This document shows, piece after piece, positions 35,501 to 45,375 of a DNA stretch of 64,000 bases. Position 1 is the first letter of the stretch; every line of letters begins with the position of its first letter. The notes below the pieces were generated by a model. The model was not told the DNA's origin. It worked only from the letters and a program-made list of their open reading frames with translations, and made no database searches. Where the stretch lies: positions 1,137,085-1,201,084 of the forward strand of contig BQMF02000067.1 of NCBI GenBank assembly GCA_027922465.2, in the 5' to 3' direction. Source of the DNA: Turritopsis dohrnii. Lineage: Eukaryota > Cnidaria > Hydrozoa > Anthoathecata > Oceaniidae. A program made the position numbers and the translations under genes.

Positions 35501-38500
35501 GTTCAGCTTGATCTTGTCAACGCTTGTTACAGGAAACTTGTCTTCGGTCTCACGCATCCATGGAAGGCCATTATACCACGGAGAATTTTGACCAACATCC
35601 TGGAGGGTAGCACCTCTTCGGGTTCCGATGTCAGCTATCATCTCTTGGCTCCTGACAAACTTCCAGTCTGACGGCTTGGTGAATCTGTGTATCTCAAGAA
35701 CTCTGTTCCGGACCCATGGTTTGAGTTGTTTGTCGCTTCCGTTGATCCAGAACAGAACAATTTGGCTATCGGTTAATTTGAGTGATGATTGGTGATGCTT
35801 TTTGAACGACCGCCTGACAACTTCGCCAGTGTGAGTGTTGAGGGTTGCCGCCAGTAGCTCTGCTCGAGGTTGTGTTGATCCATTTGGTACAAGTCGAGAT
35901 CTGGAGAAAACCAGTTGACATGAGAAGTTTCCAGATTTTCGTTTAAATCTGGCATAGATTGCAACACAAGCGATGTCTTTTGATGCATCTCCTGCGTCGA
36001 TTGTTGTGATTTTGAGATCAACTGCATCTTCAGGTACGATTGCACGATGAAATCTGATTGTCGGGATTTCCTCCATCATTGCAAAGTGCGAATCCCAAAC
36101 AGGTCGGAGGTCATCGGGAATTCTGTCGTCCCAATCTAAACCTCTGTCGACGAGTTGATGCAAGTCCAACTTCATGGCTGCGGTAAGAGGTGTGATTTTG
36201 CCTGTGATATCATACAACTCAGCAACCTTTGATACACATTGGCGACGGGTCAAGTTGGCAGGTACTGTGTTGATGGTTGTAGGTTTCTTCCCTCTGATTT
36301 TCTTAGCGAAATTCAATTCACTGATGTCCAACGAGATTGTGTCTTCTTCGGGGTACCATTTCATCCCAGCTACGTTTATGCTTTTGCCATCTGCAGAAAG
36401 GTCTGGACTCGGCGGTTGATGTGAGAACGTTACTCCTTTGAGCGCAAATCCACCTTTGTTGATTGCAACTTCCAAGTCTTCGGCAAGTTGGATGGCAGCT
36501 TCAGGTGTTTCATCACCACTCAGGACATCATCAACGAAAGTGTCGTTTTCAACTACCTCAGTTGCTTTTGGTGTATCTTCTTTTGACATTTGGGCAGTTT
36601 GTCTCAATGCTCTTTCTGATTGGTTTCCTGATGACTTGACCCCATAGATTAGAGTCATGATCACTTTCTCCTTGGGCAACTTTGATTTGTCCAATTCGTC
36701 TTGCCATATATATCGCTGCAGGCACCAGTGATGTTCGTTCAACTTGACGGAATTATACATTTTCCTCACATCCGTGTGAAAGGCTGTGTGATGTGAGGTC
36801 CAACGAATGAGTATTTCTACGAGACGATTCATGTTGTTTGTTCCCTTCGCGAGAATGTCATTGAGGCTGTACCCGGAACTTGTTGGTTGTGATGCGTCAA
36901 AGACTACGCGACATGGGGTTGAGAGAGAGTTGGTGTTCCACACAGCTCTCCATGGTATGAAATTTTGCACCTTGCTGTTCTGAAGCATCAGTTGTTGTTG
37001 ATGGCTGAGGCTTTCAACGTAGGCAACAAATCCCAAAGATTGCATCTTCTTCTCCGAGGCAATCACATCTTCTTTGTCCTTGGGTTCTTTGTCGAGTTTC
37101 TTTAGCTGCTGATGATATACTTTCAGGGCTTTCTGTTTGTTGTTGGCGAGCTTTACTTCTGGATTGTGAAGAAGTGGGAGATCTGCGTAGCACTGTCTCT
37201 TGTTGATGTCGATGGTTACAGATTTGTTGATAAGGTCTTGTTCCACTTCCTCCTTGATGCTAATGGACTCGGTGGATTCGTTCTCCTTGCAGGTTTTACA
37301 GTCTCTGCAATTGACACATCTGTAATCAATGTTGCTTCCAGCTGCTTCAACGTCTTCGAAAATTTTCTGGTTTCGTGACAGTAATGCTGTGCTGGCTTCT
37401 TCTGGTTGATGATACAGAAGGTCTTGGTTGTGGTCTTTATCGACTTTGATGTGAAGTAGTGCGACGTCAGGATTGGCGAGGATCCCTGCATCGAACATTT
37501 GCTGTTGGTTAGCCAAGAATGACTGCATTGCTTGACTGCTGTGATGATGCTTCGAAATGTTGTTGAACACATGGTGGGGACCCCCAACGACACCTCTTCC
37601 ACCATCTGCGTTGTTGAATGGTGATTCATAAATGGTCAATCCAGATGGCATCTGAAAAATCTCCTTGGGATGGTAACGTAAATACTTGATCCCAAGCATT
37701 ACATCAACGTCTCCTCCGATTGCTGGTGGTAACATGGGTAGACTTGCAGGATCTTTACCAAGTTGACTGTAGGCAAGGTGTATGTCCTTTTGAACTTCAT
37801 TGAGTGGATAGACCGGGAAGGTTGCTGTGATTCGAGGCAGACAAACCCCGGAGAGGTGAGCGTCACGACCATTGGTGAGGGGTAGACGTATGCTGTAGAT
37901 CCCTCGACTTGTGGTCTTCATCTCGCCGATTCCGCCAATCGACACATCTCCTTTAAACTCAAGAGTTGCTCGGTCACCAAAGTAGCTGATTGCTCGCTCT
38001 GAAATTATCATGTTACTGCATCCAAGGTCAAAGAAGATCGTACATCTGCGTTGATTGACGTAGATTGTTTGCAGGATGTAGACTGCGTTATCTTCAATAA
38101 CTGGCTCCTCAGCTGGGTTGGAGTTTGAAGGCTTGATCTTGCTTGTTGAAGCTTTGTGTGATTGAACTTCAGCGTAGAACGACAGTTTGATATCCTTTGC
38201 GAATGCTGGAAGGTCTGCATGTTGAGGGCGTAGGATGCATCTGTCCTTGAAATTTTGGAGAATCCGTTGGTTTTCTTGTGACGTTGCATGCTCCTGACAG
38301 ACTAGAACATGCTTTCGGCATCCGTGACCGTCATGTGATGGGTGAGGGCAGGTGAAGGTTCTCTGGCACCGACCTTCTTTGTGTTTCTCTTGTGAGTACT
38401 TGGCACCAGGGTATAGACACTGACTGCAAAGTCCCTTCTTCTTGAGTGTGCTGAGGCGTTCCGCAGGTGTCATGCCTGCGAAGAATTGACATGAGAAGTA

Positions 38501-41500
38501 TTGTATCAACTTTGATCGATTTGGGCCATTTGTTTTGACGTGACCCGTCTCCCCGCAGATGAAGCATTTTTCTTGGATGTACGGTTGATCTTGATGAACT
38601 TCTGCAGGATGGGCACCGTGTTGACTTCGTGAGTGTTGTGATGAAGATTTGTCGTGGGATGAGCAGTGAAGGAGCTTCTTCTGTTGTACTGAAAGCTCTT
38701 TCTCCAGGAATTTAATGAGTTCTTTCCATGCTTCGGGCTCGCTCAGCTCTTTATCGTCAAGCAAAGCAAACCACCTTGTGATGCGTACATCGTCCAGGAG
38801 TGCGTAAACCTTTTCGATAGCGTCACTGTAATATAGGCGATTTTGGATGCTGTGATCTGCAGCTAACTTCTGTAAGTCTCTCATAAGGTTCAGAATCTTG
38901 CTCAACGTCTCAATCTGCTTCTCTGGATCCCTTGTCTTCCAGATTTTGCTCGTCTGACTTAACTGGGACAGTTTCTTTGTGAGCAGCAGCTTGGCATCAC
39001 CATACGACGCTTTTAAACGACGCCATATCTCCTCAATGGTGTCGACCCCCTTAACAAGCGTGAGGGCCGGACCTTCAAGGAAATTGTTCTTGAGAAGGTC
39101 TGGTAGAAGGGCTGTTGGTGTGGACTTTATATAGAGTTTGTTAAAGTCACTTATGAACGTATAAATGTCACTTGAAGAGTCGTAGCCCTTGAATTTCGAC
39201 AGCTTGATGTTGAGTTTGGTTGCTTCGAAGCTTTGCTGCTTAACGATCTCCTTCTCCTTTATTTCATTTTGGAGACTGTCTGAATAAGTTTGTTTGAGAG
39301 TAACGAGTTTGTCATAGCTGTCGTTGATGGTTTTGATGGCTTCACTGTCCGATTCTTCGTTCTTCATTGTCAGGATGTCCTTCATCTGCTTGGATATGGC
39401 ATTCACCGCTTGTAAATCAGCTTGAAGGTCCTTTTTCGCAAGAATCAGTTCGTCGAAAGTGAAGGTTGTGGGTTTCTGACTGAACTTCTGAGTAAGAGGC
39501 TTCATAGCGTTTTTGACCTCTTTCATCAGGAATGATTGTGATGTGAGTGACAATCGGTTGAGGCGAGTTTGTTTATCAAGTTGCTCCTTGCGCAGTTCCT
39601 TCCGTCTTAATTTGATTTTGATCATGAATTCTCTGATCACGGAAATCGTTTGTTCGTGGAGTTTAACAAACTTCTGCTCGTACTCTTCATGGGGTAAATT
39701 GAGTTCGATTTCTGCATGAGCCGTTCTGAATTTGGTCCTCAATTCCTCAATCTTTATGGTCACTGTTTCGACTTCATCAAGTGTCATGTCCTCAAGATCG
39801 TTTTCCATGATGATGTCTTCGACGTTTCTAGAGGCAATGTTTTGTTGGATGATGAGTATCTTCAATCGTTCGCTCTCCATCTTGATCTCTTCCTCTGTTT
39901 CGTCAAGTCTCCAGTTCTCAACAAGCGTGGAAATTTCGTCTACACCGTCTTCGTTTTCAATTGTGTCCTCGTGTACGTTTTCGTCAGCTCTGTTGATCTG
40001 CTCCTCCGGTATTCTCTCAGCTAATCCTCTTCCGTTTGGCTCCTCCGATTCTCTTCCGTCCGTATCCTTGTCTGTTAATCCGATCCGTTCCCCAGTTGAG
40101 TCCAGTACTGCGTAGTTGATCCTCTCCGTTGTCCTTGTTGATCTACGCATGTAGCATCCAGTGATGGTTGGTTGCTGTTTGAATGTTTCGGAGCACACAC
40201 AAGAAATGATTTGATTTCGAGGCGTATATTTGTAATCTCGATGGATTCAAACTGAATGAAGAAAAATACAAAAGGAAATTAAATATATGATAAAAAGTAC
40301 ATGTGAGTATAATTGAAAAAGTTTAAGTTGAAAAAATCTAATTGAAAAAGTTTAGTTTGAAAAAATTTCTAAGTCTGAAAAAAGTTCAAAAAGTAAAAAA
40401 TATTATAAGTCCAAATGCTTACCAGCTTGCCAGAATGTGAGTCTGAAAAGAGGGTGTGGCTCCAAAGTGTTGAAAGTTGAATTGAAAAAATTTTGATAGT
40501 TGAAAATTATTTGAGATATGAGTTAGTTATCAAACTTGAAAATTTGAAAGTTGAGTTGAGAGGCCATCTTGAAATTTGATGTTGACTGCTCAAGATCAAG
40601 TTGACAACTGAATGACAAACCTAAGAGCTGGTATTTAAAGGCCAAAAAAGCAAAGTGGACATGTAAATTGTAAATAGGGCCTTAAGCAAAGTTGACATAC
40701 AAATATAAAAATAAATAGAGCCTTAGCATATAAACTTGAAAATACTGTCTAAATAGTAAATAGAGCCTTAATTGTGTGAGCTATGAATACAAAAAAGGGA
40801 TTCTAGAGCAAAGTAGATATGACCCAAAATGTAAACAAACTGATAATAAGGGCCTGAACACACTGGAACAAAATTTTTAATATAAACACTAGAATTGAAG
40901 TTTGTTCAATTTACAAGTTCCAAGTCTCAATGACTTTCCACAGGAGTTGAAACATTTGAGTAAAGAACATCAAAGGACATTACGTTTGTTCCAAATAGAC
41001 TCGGGAAAATATCAAACAGCCAAACACGGCTACCGAATAAAAACCGCGGCAATGTGTTTGGTTGTCCCTGATAACTCTGTTCTCGAACGAATAAATGAAA
41101 TTGGGAATATCCCATTGAAAAATAAATTAAAGGCAGCTTTTCAATGGTTGATCTCTTCAAATGATTGTAGTTACAGGTACTTGATGAATTATAAATTTCT
41201 ATTGCCATGTAAACTGAATACAAATCTTGTTTAAATCTTTATTTTTAATAGGTTGTTCTTCGACATTGTCGCTTCATATCAACGAGGATGTAAAATCCCG
41301 TATTATACTTTATTGAGCTGGGAACACATAGAATGTGCCTTATGGCCGATCCTGTACTTCAGAGACGATATGTGCGAGTCTCATAGAGCTGACAATGTTA
41401 AAACCAATACCCAAAAGGCAGCGTTCATTACAAAATGTCTATCCCCTGTGCAAGATTACATGTACGATTTTGAGTTGCTGCAATTTCAGTATGATAGGTG

Positions 41501-44500
41501 GATGTATAAAACAGTTTGTTGTAAGTAATTGTTTTTGTGTCGCACTCAGAATTTGAAGGCGACATTGAATATTGCTATAATCATTTTCATGCGTATTTTA
41601 GCGGCGGTAGAATCTGGAAGAAAGTTTGGCTGCTCACCGGCAAAGTCTCTCGACGAAAAGCCTTTCACAAGGCAATATTGGCTATGGCATCATAGGATGT
41701 TACTGGATGTCGTTAAACAGTTTGGTTTACCACATCTGTTTGTCACATTCGCTCCATACGAGTGGTCTATGCCAAAGTCACATTACACTTATTACGTTTC
41801 ATTTTTCATTGTATAATAACAAACTCTTTAAAACAACCTAACAAGAATGTCTTAATTTTTATAATTTCAGGTAGAATGTTTACGTGAAGTTATGGAGGAG
41901 AATTTCATTTTGCCAACCGAGTTCCCCGTTGGCGAAACCTTAAATATAGCGCATGTGTTCCAGCAAATCATCCGTGGTTATATGTGTGGAACAAATATGA
42001 CGTCAAAATGGAAAACAAATTTGCTTAGGAATGAAAGGTTCTGAACTAACATCTCCACTTTCCCTTGTTTTTTCAAATATTTAATATGCTTTTTTGAGTT
42101 ATTCGATCATTTTTAGAAAACCTTCTGATGGGAACATCTTGACATTTTTTGCCAGAACGGAATTTGCCAGAAAGAAATCGTTGCACTTCCACATGCTGGT
42201 GTGGTTGAAGGACATAAAGAACATAAATGTTCAGCATTTTTCTGCAGATATCCCCTTGACAGATCCTGATTCTGCTTTTGAGGTATATATGCTCCATTGT
42301 ACTAAACTTTTTTACTTCTGTAAAATCAACACATATTTCTTTTATTCGAAAGGTTTACAGATACCAAAGATCGGATTCCTTGGCACCGAATCAAACCATT
42401 TGCGAGACAACAGAGGTTTTGAACAACCAGTTGACATTAAAAATGTCAAAAGAGGCCTTTGCACGAAATTTAAGAGGATATATCGACGTTTTTTATGAGG
42501 TAACTACGTAGTTGGTATGTGAATAGCGCACGTTTAGAAGCGTCTTTTGCAATTTTGAGAAGTCATTTGTTGCGATTCCGGGCCTATGTTATAAGCAAGT
42601 AAAACTTACTAGGTATTCAAGTGTCACATGGATGTCCGAAGTGGCAGCGGCAGCTCCCTTCTGCTGAGTTATGTGACGGCCTACATAAGCAAATGGCGTG
42701 ATGGAGTCGTTTTACCTGGTACGGAAGAATTAACTGTTAGTTTTCAGCAATATTTGACGGACCTACTCATGAATCCACAATGTTATTCATAGATCTTCAT
42801 GCAACTGAAATAACGGGTGCACAAGCAGCCTTCAGGTTTTTAGTGGATCTAAAATCCGGCTCCCCGGAAATGCTATTACATATGTCCAACTTTAAGTTGG
42901 CAGACACCCCTAGCATAATAAAACGGTAAGAATTTGCAATTAAATGATGTGTTCTAAAAACTATGTAATAGCAGGATTTTATGTACAAAGTACTCTGTTC
43001 TAGATATAGAGTTCCGTTTCTGAAGGAGCTAGTCGATGAATCGGTGAACACATCCGGCAAAAAGCTCAATCTGTGGTACATCTCAAGGCCACTTTCTGCA
43101 GAAAAATTAAAGTTCCTTGAATATTTGCGAAGGTTAAATATTTCGTAATACAACTAATCTTTTGTATTTTTCAACACATTTCTTATAAAGTATTACTTTC
43201 TTAGATATAATACGGGAGGTGACGACCCCGCACCGTACAAAGTAAAAAAGAACGTGTTGGTTGCAGCAAAGTATTGTTCATATTTTAATTTGAACTACTT
43301 CGTTCAACACTCCCTTATGCATGGTGTCTACAGAAGAATTACAGATATTTGCCACCCCCTGCATGATCAATTGCCGGAAAATCTGCAGCACTTCGGAATG
43401 GCAATATCTACCAATCCTGAGTTTTGGCAAAATGATTATAAAATCAGGGCATATTTGCGGAATGAGGCAAATAAAGAATACTTCATAGAAACGTTCGTAA
43501 ACTATGTTCACTCATTACGCGACACATTTGCTATGGTCACAAATTCGGTTAGTTTTATAAGTGTTCCTCTATCTTGCTTTCCATTGTAATTAGGTTGTAA
43601 AAATTTTTTTTTCCGTATTTAGATGATACAAAACTGTTCTATAATGGACGAAACTACTGAAAGTAGCACTACACTTTCATCTGACCAACAACGTTTTTGC
43701 AAAATGGTACTGAAAACTACATTACTTAGTGATGGAGATCTAAGTATGGCCAAACCGTTTTACTCCTTAACTGGAAAACCAGGAACTGGTAATTTCTTTT
43801 AATTACTTTGCATGTTTGCTTTACTAGAAGATACTGATATTTGATAAGTTCTTTTTTTAAGGGAAAAGTTACTGCATAAAATACCTGATAAACAGCGCAT
43901 TCCAGCAACATCTATCAGTTTTAGTGACTTGTCCGACAGGCTATTTGGGGATGAAGTATAAGATGGAGTTCAACGAACAAGTTGATTGTAATACCGTGCA
44001 CTCCGCATTTTCAATAAACATCGACGGCACCTGCAACATGAACTGGGCACTTTCGATGTATAATTTAATCATTATTGATGAAGTTAGTAAAATTTAAAGT
44101 AAAACTTATATCTATGTAATATGTAGTTTTCAACTTTGGAAATAATTAATGTATTTGATCTAGGCAAGTCAAGTGACTGAAAAAATAATGGAACATGTCA
44201 TGGATACCATTAGATGCTTACCAACTAGACCAACGTTGGTCATTACGGGAGACCCGTATCAAACACAGCCCATTGCAACGGAAAAAGGACGAACAAGAAC
44301 CGTGACATCTCTATATAGTCATTCTCGTTTAACCGCCCAATTTTGCAACTATGTTCTGACGACCAATCATCGAACTGCTGATGCTGATCTGTTGAGTTTT
44401 CTTGACGTAGGTTTTAAGGCAGTATTATTATATCATTTATAATAAAATAATATATAATTAATATCATTAACTTTATTTTATTCTAGATAATACGATCATG

Positions 44501-45080
44501 CAGACCCACGCAAAAGCAGTTAGACAGATTTGTTCATGGTCACTACATAAAATTATCGCAGCCTACTCGACAAGACATTGTAAACATTTATCGACAAAAC
44601 CCTCGTACAACATTCATTGTCATCAGCAGATTGGGCGCACGATATATCAACAACATCGTAACTGCATGTATTTTTCAAAACGTACACAAATTCAAATACG
44701 TAAATGGTGACACATTTGGCAGTTTTCAATGTTACAAGGGCATGAAAGTTATTGTAACAAAAAACATTAATAAATCCAAAAATTTCGTAAATGGATTAGA
44801 AGCCACAGTAAAATTTTTTCGAAATCAAACTATATTTTGCCAGACAATCAATTCAGTTATTGCCGTTTATCCGACCGTAGGCAAAAACGGCCAGCATGTT
44901 TATCCGCTTCAACCGTTCTACGCTAGTACAATCTACAAAATACAAGGGATGACATTGACGCATAGCACGATATGGTTTGACGAAATTTGTGCGCCAGGAA
45001 TTGCGTATGTGGCATTATCCAGAGTAAAAAGAAAAAGAGACATCGTATTTCTACAAAAACCAAGAAAATCTGACCTGTAA
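32549..45080 (+). CDS. Helitron-like Rep/helicase gene, about 16 exons, split by a retrotransposon
   Basis: HUH-type replication initiator with a Pif1-like helicase, the protein that moves Helitrons by rolling-circle replication. Exons I can join in phase: 32549-32617, 32685-32980, 33058-33068 plus 40921-41176, 41252-41520, 41602-41795, 41871-42037, 42117-42282, 42353-42499, 42613-42925 (with one doubtful point), 43004-43132, 43205-43547, 43623-43788, 43862-44082, 44164-44406 and 44487-45080. The N-terminal part has CEKCG. The Rep domain shows LHFHMLVWL (HUH) and YVTAYISKW (Tyr pair and Lys). The helicase has LTGKPGTGKSY (Walker A), NLIIIDEAS (Walker B), VITGDPYQ, and YVALSRVKR near the end. 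Intron density is high for a Helitron. Apart from the BEL/Pao insertion and one odd point near 42725, the frame is intact. Confidence 0.8.
33064..33068. repeat. Target-site duplication AGTTC, left
   Basis: Matches AGTTC at 40916-40920. Collapsing the pair restores GTAGTTCCAAG in exon 3 of the Helitron-like gene. Confidence 0.95.
33069..33800 (-). repeat. 3' LTR of the BEL/Pao element
   Basis: 732 bp; TGTTTCGGAGCACACAC at one end and GTTCAATTTACA at the other (plus-strand reading). Same length and, by eye, same sequence as 40184-40915. It has an internal run of short TTGAAAAA-type repeats. Confidence 0.95.
33801..33808 (-). promoter_or_regulatory. Polypurine tract
   Basis: On the minus strand GGGGGAA abuts the 3' LTR. 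Position and composition fit the plus-strand priming site of an LTR retrotransposon. Confidence 0.7.
33830..40150 (-). CDS. BEL/Pao Gag-Pol polyprotein, about 2,100 aa
   Basis: One uninterrupted frame. I place the start at the ATG at 40150; the frame is open further back into the LTR, but without an ATG. Rough order in residues: N-terminal acidic and coiled-coil region; Gag-like domain (LSKFKGYDSSSDIYTFISDF, about 335); CCHC knuckle CFICGETGH (about 545) and further Cys/His pairs; aspartic protease FFDLGCSNMIIS (about 725); reverse transcriptase with VVFDASQPTSSG, HTDVRKMYNSV (about 1140) and the active site FVDD (about 1220); Pao peptidase/RNase H region (TTIDAGDASKDIA, about 1400); integrase zinc-binding part (HWKHPVAKHAG ... 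CERC) and catalytic D in STQVDLCGP, D in LPDEGSQL and E in GKVERKIREV (about 1805-1920); and a C-terminal DUF5641-like domain (KVGDVVLF). No stop or frameshift was seen, so it may still be active. No env. Confidence 0.93.
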   Translation of the reverse strand: MRRSTRTTERINYAVLDSTGERIGLTDKDTDGRESEEPNGRGLAERIPEEQINRADENVHEDTIENEDGVDEISTLVENWRLDETEEEIKMESERLKILIIQQNIASRNVEDIIMENDLEDMTLDEVETVTIKIEELRTKFRTAHAEIELNLPHEEYEQKFVKLHEQTISVIREFMIKIKLRRKELRKEQLDKQTRLNRLSLTSQSFLMKEVKNAMKPLTQKFSQKPTTFTFDELILAKKDLQADLQAVNAISKQMKDILTMKNEESDSEAIKTINDSYDKLVTLKQTYSDSLQNEIKEKEIVKQQSFEATKLNIKLSKFKGYDSSSDIYTFISDFNKLYIKSTPTALLPDLLKNNFLEGPALTLVKGVDTIEEIWRRLKASYGDAKLLLTKKLSQLSQTSKIWKTRDPEKQIETLSKILNLMRDLQKLAADHSIQNRLYYSDAIEKVYALLDDVRITRWFALLDDKELSEPEAWKELIKFLEKELSVQQKKLLHCSSHDKSSSQHSRSQHGAHPAEVHQDQPYIQEKCFICGETGHVKTNGPNRSKLIQYFSCQFFAGMTPAERLSTLKKKGLCSQCLYPGAKYSQEKHKEGRCQRTFTCPHPSHDGHGCRKHVLVCQEHATSQENQRILQNFKDRCILRPQHADLPAFAKDIKLSFYAEVQSHKASTSKIKPSNSNPAEEPVIEDNAVYILQTIYVNQRRCTIFFDLGCSNMIISERAISYFGDRATLEFKGDVSIGGIGEMKTTSRGIYSIRLPLTNGRDAHLSGVCLPRITATFPVYPLNEVQKDIHLAYSQLGKDPASLPMLPPAIGGDVDVMLGIKYLRYHPKEIFQMPSGLTIYESPFNNADGGRGVVGGPHHVFNNISKHHHSSQAMQSFLANQQQMFDAGILANPDVALLHIKVDKDHNQDLLYHQPEEASTALLSRNQKIFEDVEAAGSNIDYRCVNCRDCKTCKENESTESISIKEEVEQDLINKSVTIDINKRQCYADLPLLHNPEVKLANNKQKALKVYHQQLKKLDKEPKDKEDVIASEKKMQSLGFVAYVESLSHQQQLMLQNSKVQNFIPWRAVWNTNSLSTPCRVVFDASQPTSSGYSLNDILAKGTNNMNRLVEILIRWTSHHTAFHTDVRKMYNSVKLNEHHWCLQRYIWQDELDKSKLPKEKVIMTLIYGVKSSGNQSERALRQTAQMSKEDTPKATEVVENDTFVDDVLSGDETPEAAIQLAEDLEVAINKGGFALKGVTFSHQPPSPDLSADGKSINVAGMKWYPEEDTISLDISELNFAKKIRGKKPTTINTVPANLTRRQCVSKVAELYDITGKITPLTAAMKLDLHQLVDRGLDWDDRIPDDLRPVWDSHFAMMEEIPTIRFHRAIVPEDAVDLKITTIDAGDASKDIACVAIYARFKRKSGNFSCQLVFSRSRLVPNGSTQPRAELLAATLNTHTGEVVRRSFKKHHQSSLKLTDSQIVLFWINGSDKQLKPWVRNRVLEIHRFTKPSDWKFVRSQEMIADIGTRRGATLQDVGQNSPWYNGLPWMRETEDKFPVTSVDKIKLNQEDITFVNKERILPQFEQAPSKCPVEKPSAHLSSITERHKFSQYLLDPNRFDWAKIIRIMGLVIKFVNNLKNRLKRSSKSNLTTQTISQAEKYFFTKATEEVKVFTPEKKYNKISKCKDGILYYVGRILPSNEVTATGRLTEAMIDLSASMFFVPIIDRYSPIAFSIVNHIHWKHPVAKHAGVETVYRYVLQVAYIIDGKELVKLMRKRCERCRYITKKTVEVEMGPVSRHNFNIAPPFYSTQVDLCGPLNAYSNFHKRTTVKIWLVIFCCTTTSATKINVMDDYSTPSFILSFTRFASHVGYPKYLLPDEGSQLVKGCETMRLDFTDIQNHLFCQAQVQFDVCPVAGHHMHGKVERKIREVRKSITTNFHNERLSVLQWETVAAQIANTINDMPIAVNSHTEFEVADVLTPNRLLMGRNNNRSPAFPVKMTTNTDKFAKLNQRIFDAWFEVWLTVHVPNLMHRPKWFHNDRDMKVGDVVLFTKRDGPIANVYQFGKVKQLEYSTDGKIRKVLVEYRNHNESVNRVTHRAVRSLVMIHPVDELSVWEEFSMLENEQ
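40184..40915 (-). repeat. 5' LTR of the BEL/Pao element
   Basis: 732 bp, TG...CA, apparently identical to the LTR at 33069-33800. It holds the element promoter by position. I could not pick a primer-binding site in the bases following it (40183 downward). Confidence 0.95.
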
Positions 45081-45125
45081 CATTTTCATGAATTAAATAA
45101 TATCAACAAAAAGAGAATCTTGGAG

Positions 45126-45171
<46 letters not shown>

Positions 45172-45339
45172 ATTAGTGGGTGAACAATCCAACACTTGGT
45201 GAATTCTGCTTCACAATGATAGGATGAGCCGGCAACGAAGGAATAAAAAAGCAGCGAAGCTATGAACGCTTGGCAGCCACAAGGCAAGGGTGAAAGTAGT
45301 CTTGGGTGGGTGGGTGGGCCAAACCTTAAACGCATTCAC

Positions 45340-45370
<31 letters not shown>

Positions 45371-45375
45371 AGCTT
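45126..45375 (-). rRNA. Fragment of 28S rRNA gene, antisense, with an internal insertion
   Basis: The reverse complement matches the highly conserved 28S segment running from the GAAGCTAGAGGTGTCAGAAA region through CCACAGGGATAA. It continues with GCCAAGCGTTCATAG, ATCATTGTGAAGCAGAATTC and ACCCACTAATAGGGAACGTG to GACCGTCGTGAGACAGG. About 50 foreign bases with a GGGTGGGTGGGT-type tract (plus strand about 45296-45340) interrupt it between GGGATAA and CTTGTGGC. Several substitutions also show it is not functional. It lies between the stops of two convergent genes (Helitron-like and RING). Confidence 0.9.

Larger units (their letters stand above)
33069..40915 (-). mobile_element. Intact BEL/Pao LTR retrotransposon, 7.85 kb
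   Basis: Two 732-bp LTRs in direct orientation (33069-33800 and 40184-40915), each beginning TG and ending CA on the plus strand, enclose one long minus-strand Gag-Pol frame. A 5-bp target duplication, AGTTC, flanks the element, and a polypurine tract adjoins the 3' LTR. Comparing the LTRs by eye I saw no difference, which suggests a recent insertion. It lies in exon 3 of the Helitron-like gene, in opposite orientation. No separate envelope gene is present. Confidence 0.95.

Noticed and set aside
33887..40115. Many plus-strand frames of 60-160 codons across the BEL/Pao element
   Set aside because: They are antisense to the continuous Gag-Pol frame and show no domain.
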